From Cristatella mucedo (Eukaryota > Bryozoa > Phylactolaemata > Cristatellidae), in assembly GCA_009760855.2 (NCBI GenBank), contig WPIO01000051.1:490001-554000 (forward strand): a stretch of 64,000 nt of DNA. Direction: 5' to 3'. A program made the position numbers and the translations under genes. Every line of letters starts with the position of its first letter. Position 1 is the first letter of the stretch. This document shows positions 38,551-49,219 of the stretch, piece after piece. The notes below the pieces were generated by a model. It was not told where the DNA came from and ran no database searches. It saw only the letters and a list, made by a program, of their open reading frames with translations.

Positions 38551-40764
38551 GTGACCGGTCAGCAGGAGATAGCTAAAAGTAAGGCGTTCGGAAATGCTTG
38601 CTTGCTATTGCCAGGGTGAGCGGCAAAGAAACGAACAGGGTCGCTGAAATGTCTTTGAATCAAGACTGTTAGTCCGTGCTCTATTCGCAGTCTCTCACTC
38701 CGGCGGCGCACTTCACACCGTGCTTTATGGCGGCTCGTGCCCCGGCGCGCACCACACCGGATACCCCGGCGCGAGCAGCGAGGGCAAGGAGAGGTGCCAG
38801 AAACCAAAACCGCTTCTCGTTCTCGTCGTCGGCATCTGCTAGCGAGAAAAACATTGCGAGGATTTAGCGTTGGTAACTCGGCAGCAGAACCTTTCATCGG
38901 CTGCGAAGAAACTGCCGCCGCCGCCGCGCGCAAAATCCGTCGTCCACGACCGCCGCCGCCGCCATGGCTAATAAATCACCCTCGAATGAATTCCCTTGCG
39001 CAGCTGCGTACTCTCCGCTTATCTGATTTTCGCTGCGTGCAATCGTCTGTAACGATGCAAGCGTGTGAGCTGTACCCGTCGTAGACAGTTTACGATGACA
39101 GCAAGACTTAGTGAAAAAAGCATCCTGTAACTAGCATTCATACATTACAGGTTTTTTAACAGAAGGCTTCACGTGTTACCTCCGGAGCGACGTTTCCCAT
39201 AAGTAGAATGAGTACTGTAAGAATTGCAGCGAATTTCATGGTTCTAATACTGCAACGAGAAACAGGTTTATATGAGCATTCGTTTTCGTGCCTGGCGAGT
39301 GACCCGAGCGTGCGATTGATAGAGTTTGTTAGGTGCGACTCTGTCCATGCGAATTCCTTAACAACGATAATCGCCTACGTCTCATTAGTTTAAGCTTATC
39401 ACTTGCTGTGATTCAAAACAGGAGGCTCCGCACGTGACGCATGTGCCTGCAGAGACAGCGCTTTGCGTTGGGTTCAACAAAAGCTTTAAAGCAGCGAGAG
39501 AAAAAGTATAAATATCAGCCAACTGTGTGCACACGCGGCGAGTCCGCAACTTTTTCAGAACCCAGCTAGCTCGCTCAGAAGTGTCGAGAACGTGCTGCCA
39601 GAAAATCCATGTCATCGTTGCAGCCCTTTCAGCCTCCGTGTGCACTGTCCAAAGGATGCTCGCGCGTCCTGAAGTTTGCCAACAAATCGCTGCGCTTTCT
39701 GTCTAGCATATCTAAAGTGCCGAGTAAGAGTTCTCATTTTACAACGACTAACGTTACCTCATTCCAGAAGTGGACCCTAGTTTATTGTAGAGGCTTGGTG
39801 CTACCCTGTACACAGTACTTTTTTATCGCGGAGCAGGCCTACGAGTCAACTAAGGGCGCCATCAAGCTTGAAGCAGGATAAAGAGCCATTAAAAACTGCG
39901 GGCCACCAAAGCTGCTCTTTTGGGTCATCCTCTTGGCGGCGAACAAAGCTAAAATGCGAGTTCCGGAAGTAAAGGCACCACCCTTCGAAAGTGTAGCGCG
40001 TGTACCCGTTCCCTAAACTTTCAGAGAATGCAGCTCACCTGCCGCACGGAAAAACGAATTTCTTTGAATGCACAATTGCGAACAAACCAGGCTGATCGGA
40101 TCCGTTTGGTGCTACTTTGCACGCCATCAAGAATCTGAACACGAGTGGACCTCCGCGGGTGCTAGTCTCTGCCTGCCTGCCAGCAAGCCGCGCTGCATTT
40201 AAAGCTAGGCGAGTCGGTGAATCGTGCGACTCTGAGGCGGCAAAGCCAAACGACTTACTGCGAAGTGTTTCTTTCACGCTGGAATTTGCTGACGCGCTTC
40301 TCTGGCTGCGGACCGCTCGGAAATCGCTGCCTTTTATGTACTCGCGAAGCGCCGAGCTCGTCCAAGAAGGACTCGCATCCGCCTTTGAGTCACCACGGTA
40401 AAGGAGCGAGTCAGCGTTACGTAAGCGACGGGGGCGGAGCCGGCTGTCTCCGCCCGGGCGAACTGGAACGACCGCCTCCGCCTTGCGCGCCGCAGCCCGA
40501 CTCCTCGCGTCGCGCTAGCGATTCGCGCCCGACCTTGGCCCACTCCCGCCCTTTCTTCCGACGCGAGCGACGCGTTTCGAAAGCTGGCGCTGGACCGCCG
40601 AACGTCTACGCTCATAGCCCCGCCCAGAAGCCACACAGGAAGCTCAGTCCTCATACGGGAAGCTCCTGCTACCGATCAGCCAATAGCGAAGCCTTGACAG
40701 CGTCGGAAGCGCGAACCCGGCCGAGCACCGCTCTACACGGACAAGTTGTTTTGGCGGCCGTCGC

Positions 40765-40891
40765 CTAACATTAGCCCTGCGGTTAAAGTGCTCGCCCTGA
40801 CCAAGGTCTGGCCTAGGTCGTGGGCTTGTGCCCCATGGCATATGTGAAGCGCCTGAATAGAGATTAAGTTCTCTCGTGGCGCTACACAAAG
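40765..40891 (+). mobile_element. SINE-1 copy inside the GC-rich island
   Basis: CCCTGCGGTTAAAGTGCTCG, TAGGTCGTGGGCTTG and the tail GAAGCGCCTGAATAGAGATT, AAGTTCTCTCGTGGCGC. The head lacks the usual GCCGAGCTGG start. Confidence 0.88.
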
Positions 40892-41275
40892 GATATATAT
40901 GGCATAAATGATATACACACATCCCGTCTGACCTATGGTCGACAAGCACAGAATCCGCCGAGCCGAAGCCGTTCGCATTTCCTCCCCGTGCCGAAGGCGC
41001 CACCGCCGCTACCGCAGAGGACGAAAGCCGCCGCCGCCGCCGCCGCACGGTGCTTTGGTCGCGACGCTTGGTCAGCAGGGTCACTTCGGGTCGGTCGACG
41101 CGAAAGGGCGATTCGCTGGGCTTGGGGACTGTCAGTTGCTCTGCTTACCGCTGCCTTCTGGTTGAATGTAGCTTCGAATGGTCGCAGGGTTTAGTGGCAC
41201 TTGCGTTAAATGAAACGACAGAACAGTGGCGAGCAATTGCGGTGGCTCGCCCACAGGATTGCTATAAGTAGTGCT

Positions 41276-41408
41276 ATGAGCGAGTCCTTTAGAGGCTCCA
41301 GCGATGCCAGCGTCCTATCTCGCAGAAGGACAAGCAGCGAGAGCGCGTACGGTGCTAGCACTACGAGACGCGCGCCGCACACTGGCGGAAATGGCGACTC
41401 AAAGCACG
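41276..41408 (+). CDS. Candidate first coding exon of an unidentified gene
   Basis: An open frame from ATG at 41276 reads MSESFRGSSDASVLSRRRTS and SESAYGASTTRRAPHTG, ending SKH plus G before a possible but weak donor GTTAGG (41409). The Ser/Arg-rich, polar composition is typical of a disordered N-terminus, and it lies at the edge of the CpG-rich island. An earlier in-frame ATG at 41210 is possible. If not spliced, the frame ends at TAG 41411. The phase (1) fits the candidate exon at 44441. I recognise no family. Confidence 0.3.
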
Positions 41409-42115
41409 GTTAGGGAGTCGCAAAAGCTGGTCTAACGCAGTCAGGTGAAGCCATGCTAGACGGGAACTTCAGCATGAAGGAATTGCCTAGATTGTAATGA
41501 AAACTCCTCGTCCTAGCCAAGAGCCTTTAACTGTTCAGTGATGAAAGAGCCATGCAAGCATGGCAACAGACTGAGTGTAAAGCTCGAAGCCCAAAGCTCA
41601 ACTGACGTACCGTCGCTTTTCATCGCTTCGGATTTTATTTTCATGTGGTCTAATAAATAGACTATAACGTGCTCGTTTCATATTGCTTGCAGTCGATGAA
41701 GCGCTAACACTCTGAAGTACTGTCATAATTTCATTATGTTAGCATGTGCCCATTCAACCACTTTATTCTGAGGCCAACCTCGGTCGGATATAATCAAGAC
41801 GCCTAAACGAGCCGTCAACGGTAGGCTTTTACTTTCGGCTTGCTTAGCCGCCCATTCATGCGATAGCGCAAATTTCAGCTGATGTTTTTCAGACTCAAAC
41901 GCAGCTTCTGCAGATGTCTGTCGGGCACTTTAATATCAGCCCGTCGCGCTGCGTATCTTCGCTTCCTCTTCTTCGCCAACAGTCGTCACGGCATTGATCT
42001 GAGCCTAGATGTGTCTTCTAAATACTTAGCTTTATTGCAGCTCAGATAGCTAGGACTTCAACTGGCGGTTGGCAGACGTATCTCCTCTAGCTTCTGCTCT
42101 CTTTCATAAATCGAT

Positions 42116-42212
42116 CGTGCTTTCCATTCAGCAAATTTAAAGCGCCTAGAAAGAGATTGAGTTCTCCAAGGGCGCTTTATCAAATATATTTTTTTTATTA
42201 TTACTATTATAA
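42116..42212 (+). mobile_element. LINE family A tail remnant
   Basis: Terminal tail only (TTTAAAGCGCCTAGAAAG, GAGTTCTCCAAGGGCGC) followed by a T-rich and ATT-rich run. It faces the minus-strand copy that begins about 100 bases later. Confidence 0.88.
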
Positions 42213-42309
42213 AGAGAGCCAGCACTGTTCTATTTAAATCACGTACGTGATTATTGCCCACAGCACAAGGAGTTACTTTACAGATGCTATGCATAAAGCA
42301 TTACCATGT

Positions 42310-43440
42310 GTTTGGCAGTAACATCCGAAAGCACAAGGCATAGTGTAGGCAGGTACATGGACACAAAGAATGCATCACAAAGACTAGCCAAATGGTGTAC
42401 TAAAAAGGTTCGTTTTAAGCTTCTTCTTAAACGCCATCATGCGTGCGTCTATAGTGAGGTCCACGCTTTGAGAGTATACGAAATAAAGGCACGGTCACCA
42501 ATGATTTTGAGATTTCTACAAGGTGTGGCTAAACGATTTGAGTCAGAATAAGGGGTTGTACGATTGTTTGCCTCTTAGGGGAGAGTTCTGATAGATGGGC
42601 TGGAGGCAGAAAATATAGGGACTTAAGAGTAAGTGACTTAAAGACTTTTTCCCTACTTGATTGGGAGCCTGTGCAGGTCAGCGAGAAGTAGTGTGGTTTG
42701 GCAACTGTGACGCTCACAAGAGGTGAGCCTAGCTGCAGAGTTATGCACCAACTTTAAGCGTCTGATTGCACAGGCTAGTAGACCAGCAAGCAGTGAGCTG
42801 AAGTAGGGAGGGATGTCAAAAATGCAGAAAAAAATTGTGCTATGGCATCCCTGCCTAAGGAAGCACGAATTTTAACCATGTTATGTAGCTGAAAATATGC
42901 AGCCGTGACTGTGAAGCTGATGTGGTCGTCTAATGAAAGGTCGGTTTGAAACAAGACACCTAGATTACTTTGTAAGTCAACAGGAGACATGCTGGCAGAG
43001 CCGATTTTGACCGTCAGGTTTACCAGTTTTTAAATCACGCTTGGTTGTGCAAAACTAGTAAATTGGTTTTGTCGTCATTCAGGTTAAGAAATTGTTCTGC
43101 CATCCATGTGTGGATTTCATCAATACATGCCGCAAGCATGTATAAAGAATTCGACGCTCTTGAGGGCTCGGAGGGATCAAAGTAATGCTACAACTGAGTG
43201 TCATCTGTATAGAAGTGAAAGCCTAGATTCTGCTTGGCGATCGCATCGGCAAGATGGAGAATATAAACAGTGAAAAGAAGTGAAGCGGTGAATCGGACCG
43301 TGAAGCGGACCGAGCACGGAGCTCTGAATTCGTAAGCGCTGGCCTCCAAAGCCGTATTTAGGATTTTTCTACACTGCATAAAGGTTGCTTGAATCCTAGC
43401 CTGCACTGGTTCTCCATTGGTCACCGTATCATCCTTGAAA
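42310..43440 (-). mobile_element. LINE family A fragment, minus strand
   Basis: The complement reads from RT text (ARIQATFMQ region, then LFTVYILHLADAIAKQNLGF and HFYTDDTQL, where YADD has become YTDD) through ISPVDLQSNLGVLFQTDLSL, then the C-terminal region and part of the 3' UTR. Several frameshifts. The altered catalytic box and the absent terminal tail confirm an inactive remnant. Confidence 0.87.
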
Positions 43441-44007
43441 ATTAATCCTGAGAGCTACCTACCTTCATTATCATTCTTGTGATTCTGCTACTTAATGATC
43501 TCGGCGTTAGTAGCCCCAGTAAGCTGGCAATTAGATAACCTTAGTTGGTATCACAACTACTAACTTTTGCTTCAAATATTATGCACTTGCTTCCAGAGAG
43601 ATAGCACTCACAATAAATGACATCACAATTAGGCCACGTGCTAAATATCTGTAGGCGTTATTCCTGTAACTGCTTATGATATGCCCTCATCTTAGATTCA
43701 CTCAAGTTATTCTCAGAACTTTACAGCACTTCGCACAAGTTTAGATGGCCGCACTGCTCCTTAACTCATTGGCTCAGCACGAGAATGTCTCCGAATCATT
43801 ATTTAGGTTTGAGGAAGTAGCCAAGCACAGGCCAATTCCACGAGCAAGACTAGCCCTGAACCTGAATTTGTAAGACTCATGTACAAATGCTCACCAATAC
43901 ATTCGCGAGTGATGAGGTAGCACAAGTTGGCTGCTACAAATCCTCTGCGATCATCAAACACTGCTGACATAAAAATCTTTGGTTACAGCCTCATCAAAAG
44001 CTCTTTG

Positions 44008-44330
44008 TCACCGTCTCTCTGTCTCTGTCTCTGTCTATCTCTGTTGCCTCTTTCTCTCTCTGTCCCTGTCTCTGTTATGTCTCCGTCTCCGTCTCCGTCT
44101 CCGTCTCCGTCTCCGTCTCCGTCTCCGTCTCCGTCTATCTCTCTGTCTCTCTTGTCTCTCTGTCTCTCTGTCTTTGTCTCTGTCTCTGTCTCTGTCTCTC
44201 TCCGTCTCTCTTCGTGTGTCTCTCTCTCTTTGTCTCTCTCTCGATCTCTTTCTGTGTCTCAGTCTCCATCTCTGTCTTTGTCTCTGTCTGTCTTTTCCTC
44301 TCTCTCTTTCTGTCTTTCGTTCGCTTACCA
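44008..44330. repeat. CT-rich tract with (CCGTCT)n hexamer array
   Basis: Degenerate CTGTCT repeats enclose about nine tandem CCGTCT units (44080-44136). Long low-complexity ORFs on both strands over this block are repeat artefacts. Confidence 0.95.
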
Positions 44331-44440
44331 AGAAGTTTTTTATTTCTGGCCACATGAGAAAGCTTCCCAGCCGTCCATCTTGACCCGGCATTGCGTAGCC
44401 GTAGCATATTCGAAGAAGAAGGCGTATGAAGGAAATTGCA

Positions 44441-44589
44441 GAGGCGTATGAGGTCGCCCCCGCAGTACCAAATGGCCGCTGTGGCTTGGCTTCATGTGAA
44501 GGCAGTTCCCCTTCTGCTGAGGGTCGCTTGCAAAAGCGATTGAAAACCGGGCAATCACACTCCAGGCATTCCAGTAAACCAAAATCAAC
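44441..44589 (+). CDS. Candidate internal exon, unidentified
   Basis: It follows TTGCAG (weak polypyrimidine tract) and ends at a consensus donor, AAC|GTAAGT (44590). The frame reads EAYEVAPAVPNGRCGLASCE, then GSSPSAEGRLQKRLKTGQSH and SRHSSKPKST. The open frame extends upstream to 44405 and includes MKEIAEAYEV, which resembles helix III of DnaJ domains, though nothing else of a J domain is visible. No function can be assigned. It may be a real exon of the gene starting at 41276, or chance. Confidence 0.28.
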
Positions 44590-44688
44590 GTAAGTGCCTT
44601 AAATTTTTGCACAAGCGGTCTGAAGCGTCGGGAATATCAAGTGAACGGGACCCGATCGCTGCCTAATGCACACTGTGCAAAACTTTAG

Positions 44689-44725
44689 CCTCGATGAGCA
44701 AACTATGTATCACATTACTATATCA
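44689..44725 (+). CDS. Candidate short exon, very tentative
   Basis: After AG at 44687-44688, C completes the codon left by the 44589 donor and the frame reads LDEQTMYHITIS before GTACGC. The intron would be about 100 bases. Support is phase compatibility only. Confidence 0.12.
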
Positions 44726-44729
44726 GTAC

Positions 44730-45685
44730 GCTCCGAAACTTATCAAACGCGTCCGTTACAACACAAATTCTAAAAGAAAATGTCCATCCATTCACAGCAG
44801 AACTGTCTTGTTCGAGAGTAAGTGTAGTGCCATACATACTTTCGCGGACCGACCGGTCGGGAACCTAAGCCTGAAGTCACTGTTTAGCGACCACCTGTTG
44901 TCGATGTGTGAATTAATTTGATCTCGAGCGATGAAAGAGTGTGAGAGCGGTAACCACATTCTTATGGAATGGCATGCTCTCAGACGATAGTACCAATGAG
45001 GTTGTACAATGGGACTTAAATTTTCTAGAATGCATGAAATAACTTTTCAGCTGGATTGCTTTGACTGGCTTATAGTCGGTAGTTTCTGAATGGCAGCTAG
45101 AGTCCCTATGTGGCAAAGCAGAAATTGACCGGAGGCCCCTCCGCAGGAATAAAAATTGACGTTTGTTTTGTTCTCAATGACTATCGGCCGCGTTCTGGTT
45201 TTTTCTAATTCAATTCTGAGAAATCAACTGCTCATGTTCTGATCCAAGTCTTTTGATCCCACTCAGTGCTACAATTTTAGTAATCTAGGTGGCTTCGTTT
45301 ATTCAAGTAGTCAGTCGGCTTCAGCCACGAGCTTTTGTGATATTGTATACTGCAGTTTTAACCGAAGTCAGTTTTGTCACAAGATATCACGTATAAAATC
45401 CAAAGACTACGACGACAGGTGAACGCTTTGATTTGTTCCAATTTCCTTATTCATGGTTCCGTGGCCAGGTTTTGAAAAACCCGTTGCCCAGAGACAAAAC
45501 TGGAAACTCAATACAGATTAGGACACTCAACGACCAGGCACCGTATGCACAATAGAGTAACGGCCACCACACTCTCTGCTTTATTTCGCTGATGAAAATT
45601 GCGATTGCCGTTTTGTTTAACTTTAGCGTTCGAGTATTGGATTTTCGGATTCAAAAATTACGCTTTTTGTGATTTCCGCTCACAT
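44730..45685. other. Stretch without recognised gene
   Basis: No repeats and no open frame beyond about 70 codons. It separates the candidate exons at 44.4-44.7 kb from a LINE B remnant. Confidence 0.4.
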
Positions 45686-45689
45686 TAAA

Positions 45690-46500
45690 ATAATGTATTG
45701 TATCCCCACCTGTCACTCCACAAAGCCATTAAGACTATGTGGGTGTTACGCAGGAGAGTCTTTTATTTCACACTCACAGCTTAAGTGGCTTTCAGTACAC
45801 ATTCGGTAGCCTACAGTGTCTGTAGATGCAGACTTCTCAATGAAGCTTTTAAAATTTAGGCTGCTATCGAAAATGACATCTAAATTTCGAACACTTAGTG
45901 ATGGTCGCACAACAGCATCTTCTATTAGAAGAGCAAAGCCTTCTAATCCAGCCACCCGTTTGTGGTGTCCTGTGAGCAGCACTTCAGTTTTATCGTCGTT
46001 TATAATCAAGAATCTTGCCGACATCCAGGAATAAATGTTGCCAAGGCAAGCATTCAGTTTATCAGTTGCTGCAGCAGATTCCGACGGTTTGAATAAAAAA
46101 TACAGCTGAGTATCATCAGCATAAAAGTGATATCCTATTCCACGGCGTTAATCACTTTTCTCAGAGCTTGAGTATCAATGGATAACAGCAAGGGGCTGAG
46201 GATGGATCCTTGAGGGACTCCACAGGTCACCCCTCTTGTGTTTGAGGCCTGACCCCCTCACGACACGGATTGAACACGATCAGACGAGTACGATTTGATC
46301 CACGGAAGTGCCTCACCTTCCAGACCGATCGCTGTTCCTAATCGTTCAATTAGAACATCTTGATCAATGGTATCGAAGGCCCTGATAGATCTAGCAGAGC
46401 TAGGGCAGTGACATTCCTGTCATCTTTGCCACATAGAATGTCATTGTTAACACGGAGGAGAGCAGTTTCAGCGGAGTGCTGCCTCGAAATGCTATCGCAA
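45690..46500 (-). mobile_element. LINE family B fragment, minus strand, with internal deletion
   Basis: The complement reads from LDLSGPSIPLIKMF-like RT text and SARFLIINDDKTEVLLTGH, GFALLIEDAVVRPS and RNLDVIFDSSLNFKSFI directly into the 3' UTR (GTGTTACGCAGGAGAGTC on the + strand). About 600 bases, the whole C-terminal domain, are missing at about 45815. Confidence 0.87.
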
Positions 46501-46929
46501 CGGTATGAGCAACATGTCAGTAAAATCTTAATAAGACAAATATACCGGTTCCATCGGCTTGGAAGCATATTTTGGCATTTATTTGGCATTTATTAATCCC
46601 GTGATCCCAGATAGTCTCATGTCTGAAATCGCATCGTTACTGCCAACGAGGGCACGCTTGTCGCTGCGTCTCTGAGCCCAGGGCTTAGGGGGCTCACATT
46701 TCCGGACCCAGGTTGCACGACTGCGTCCAAAACCAGGCAATATTGTCATGCTGATAGCCGTCGACGCTCTTGCACCGCCATAGAAAAGGGGCCGTGGAAT
46801 CAAACGGCCTCTTTTTCTAATTTCGCGATTGGTTGTACCAGAGGCTTAGTACATACCACTGATTCGGCCTAGCTAAAGTTGTTGGTGCATGCGTTCGTCA
46901 CTGAGCTACGAAACGCGTGGTCAGGCTGC

Positions 46930-49211
46930 TGACTATTGATTTCGCCACCGTAGATGTGAGAAGCGCACTGTGCGCCCTCGCCCAGACGGCCTATGGTTTA
47001 CCACAGACATTAAACTAGCCAAGTCTACCAAACGAAAGCTTGAAAAGGCATACAAAAAATCCGGACTAACTGTCCATCGACAGGCATATGAAGACTACTG
47101 TAGGTCGTACCAATCGATCCTATCAAAGGCTAAGTCTAGCTTCTATAGAAACATTGTTGAATCACAGATGCACAATCCAAAAATGCTGATGTCGACGATA
47201 AACCATCTCCTCAACCGTTCCCGGGTTAGCTCCTTACCTGATGATCCTTGTGATGATCTAGCCGATCGCTTCTCTCGATTCTTTGTGCAGAAGATAGACA
47301 AGATCAGGGAATCCATCCCTGCGATGACAACCTTCCCACTAGAATGCTGTTCCTCGGTTCCTGGCTGCGCCTCAATGTCTGCATTTAAACAGGTCACTAG
47401 TGATCTAGTCCTAAAGCTCGTATCTCAATCAAAGAAGACAACAAGTCGACTGGACCCTATTCCCACTGTCCTGCTCCTACAGTGCATTGATCTGCTGCTG
47501 CCATGCATAACCAACATCATTAATATGTCATTAGCCTCAGGTCAGGTCCCAGCACCTTTCAAAAAAGCTGTAGTCAGGCCACTTCTCAAGAAAGCTACAC
47601 TAGACCAAGAGAACTTAAGCAACTACCGCCCAGTCTCCCTTCTACCATTCCTATCAAAGACACTGGAACGGGTCGTGGCAGACCAGCTGACCTCGTATAT
47701 CGAAACCTCACACCTTGCTAGTAAGTTCCAGTCTGGCTTTAGAGCTAATCACTCCACAGAGTCAGCATTGCTTCGGGTATACAACGACCTACTTAGGAAT
47801 GCAGACATGGGTAGAGTGTCTCTTCTTGTTTTGCTCGATCTTTCGGCAGCTTTTGATACCATCGATCACAAAGTACTTCTAGAGCGCCTCTCATCTCGCC
47901 TGGGCATCACTGGCACTGCTCTGCAGTGGTTCAGGTCCTATCTCAGTGGGAGACTCCAGAGTGTTGACGTGAATGGACAAAGATCATCTGAAGTACCTCT
48001 AAAATATGGAGTACCTCAGGGCTCTGTGCTAGGTCCGGTCCTTTTCACCGTTTATACTCTCCCTCTTGCTGATGTGATTGCCAAGCACAATCTAGGCTTT
48101 CACTTCTATGCGGATGACATTCAGTTGTACCTTTGCTTTGATCCCTCCCAGCCTTCGAGCACCTCAAATTCTCTCAACTCACTTGCTGCATGCATTGATG
48201 ACATCCGATCATGGATGGCAACAAATTTTCTAAAACTAAACGATGATAAAACTAACTTACTAGTTATGGGCAAACCCAGTGTTATTCAGAAATTGGAAAG
48301 GCTGACTTTCAAAATTGGCTCTGCCAGCATATCTCCAGTTGCATCAGCTCGAAATCTAGGTGTCATATTCCAAAGCGACCTCTCGTTAGACGAACACATC
48401 AGCTCCACAGTCAAATCAGCCTATTTTCAGCTTCATACCATTGCTAAAATTAGGGCTTGTTTAGATAAGGATACCACGTCCAAGTTGGTCCATGCATTCG
48501 TGACATCTCGTCTCGACTTCTGCAACTCACTGCTTACTGGCCTACCAGCATGTGCGATCAGGCGATTGCAGCTGGTGCAAAACTCTGCAGCTAGGCTTGT
48601 CTGTCGTGAGCGTCGCAGTTGCCACATTACTCCACTTCTCGCCGACCTGCACTGGTTACCAGTCAAGCAAAGGATTGACTTCAAGGTTTTGTCGCTCACT
48701 TTTAGGTCTCTTCATTCTATGGCTCCAGCCTATCTTTCAGAGATACTACCCCATCAGGCAAAGCATCGTACCACTCGCTTTTCGGAATCCAACAGTCTAG
48801 AAATACCTCGTACAAACTTTAAATCCTTTGGAGACCGTGCATTTAGCTCGTATGCTCCCACAGCCTGGAACTCCCTCCCGACCTGCATCAGAACATCCCC
48901 TGACCTGACCACATTTAAAAGAAACTTAAAAACACACCTATTTAGGGCAGCATTTAGTGGGTCCTTGTGATTCGTCCTCGATGTGCTTATGCGTGCTGAC
49001 ACTGTGCATGCTGCCACTAACCACATTTGCATGCTGACCCAGTGCATGTAACCCCTAACCATGTTATTCATTTTGTTTGTTTTTCAAGCATGATTTTACT
49101 TACTATTCTGTTGCGTATCACTTTGCAGCAAATGTAAAGCGCCTAGAAAGAGATTAAGTTCTCTGAGGGCGCTTTATCAAGTGCAATATTATTATTATTA
49201 TTATTATAACA
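46930..49211 (+). mobile_element. LINE family A, 5'-truncated copy with open RT ORF
   Basis: Best-preserved non-LTR retrotransposon in the window. The left end falls in the linker between endonuclease and RT, so the endonuclease domain is absent. The right end has the family tail: a segment with AAAGCGCCTAGAAAGAGATT, then a GAGGGCGCTTTATCAAGTGC motif and (ATT)n. The tail begins about 170 bases after the stop codon. The RT sequence and conserved C-terminal domain place it in the L2/CR1 group. The lack of stops over 666 codons suggests a young insertion. Other family A fragments were recognised by comparison with this copy. Confidence 0.93.
46970..48970 (+). CDS. LINE A ORF2: reverse transcriptase (endonuclease part missing)
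   Basis: A 666-codon open frame. It copies LINE RNA into DNA at the target site (target-primed reverse transcription). Visible RT blocks: KKAVVRPLLKK and NYRPVSLLPFLSK (about residues 200-235), LDLSAAFDTIDH with the first catalytic Asp (about 289), GVPQGSVLGPVLF (347-359) and the catalytic FYADD (379-383). Next come FLKLNDDKTNLL and the L2/CR1-type C-terminal domain with ITPLLADLHWLPVKQRIDFK and APAYLSEIL. The first ATG at 46970 is internal to the original ORF2; upstream in-frame bases still look like the linker. All catalytic motifs are present, but without the endonuclease and 5' promoter the copy cannot move by itself. Confidence 0.93.
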   Translation: MRPRPDGLWFTTDIKLAKSTKRKLEKAYKKSGLTVHRQAYEDYCRSYQSILSKAKSSFYRNIVESQMHNPKMLMSTINHLLNRSRVSSLPDDPCDDLADRFSRFFVQKIDKIRESIPAMTTFPLECCSSVPGCASMSAFKQVTSDLVLKLVSQSKKTTSRLDPIPTVLLLQCIDLLLPCITNIINMSLASGQVPAPFKKAVVRPLLKKATLDQENLSNYRPVSLLPFLSKTLERVVADQLTSYIETSHLASKFQSGFRANHSTESALLRVYNDLLRNADMGRVSLLVLLDLSAAFDTIDHKVLLERLSSRLGITGTALQWFRSYLSGRLQSVDVNGQRSSEVPLKYGVPQGSVLGPVLFTVYTLPLADVIAKHNLGFHFYADDIQLYLCFDPSQPSSTSNSLNSLAACIDDIRSWMATNFLKLNDDKTNLLVMGKPSVIQKLERLTFKIGSASISPVASARNLGVIFQSDLSLDEHISSTVKSAYFQLHTIAKIRACLDKDTTSKLVHAFVTSRLDFCNSLLTGLPACAIRRLQLVQNSAARLVCRERRSCHITPLLADLHWLPVKQRIDFKVLSLTFRSLHSMAPAYLSEILPHQAKHRTTRFSESNSLEIPRTNFKSFGDRAFSSYAPTAWNSLPTCIRTSPDLTTFKRNLKTHLFRAAFSGSL

Positions 49212-49219
49212 AGTGGTCC

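Larger units (their letters stand above)
38640..41420. promoter_or_regulatory. GC/CpG-rich island, possible promoter region
   Basis: GC- and CpG-rich blocks stand out from the AT-richer surroundings: (GCC)n near 38915-38935, 38949-38963 and 41029-41047, a GC-box GGGGCGGAG near 40430 and a CCAAT box (CAGCCAATAGCG) near 40678. A SINE-1 copy is inserted at 40765-40891. An ATG in the strong context CCGCCGCCATGG occurs at 38964 but its frame closes after 20 codons, and the complementary strand also has ATG-GCG-GCG at the same spot. I cannot tell which strand is transcribed. Confidence 0.4.

Noticed and set aside
38559-38933. 124-codon minus-strand ORF with a poly-Ala start
   Set aside because: GCC-repeat-driven start, Arg-rich low-complexity body, no recognisable family.
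40217-40768. 183-codon ORF in the GC-rich island
   Set aside because: GC-rich DNA yields long open frames on both strands here (also 40334-40654 and 40644-41084 minus); no domain seen and it runs towards a SINE insertion.
43927-44451. 174-codon Ser/Pro/Leu-rich ORF and Arg-rich minus-strand ORFs
   Set aside because: Driven by the CT and CCGTCT tracts; no conserved domain.
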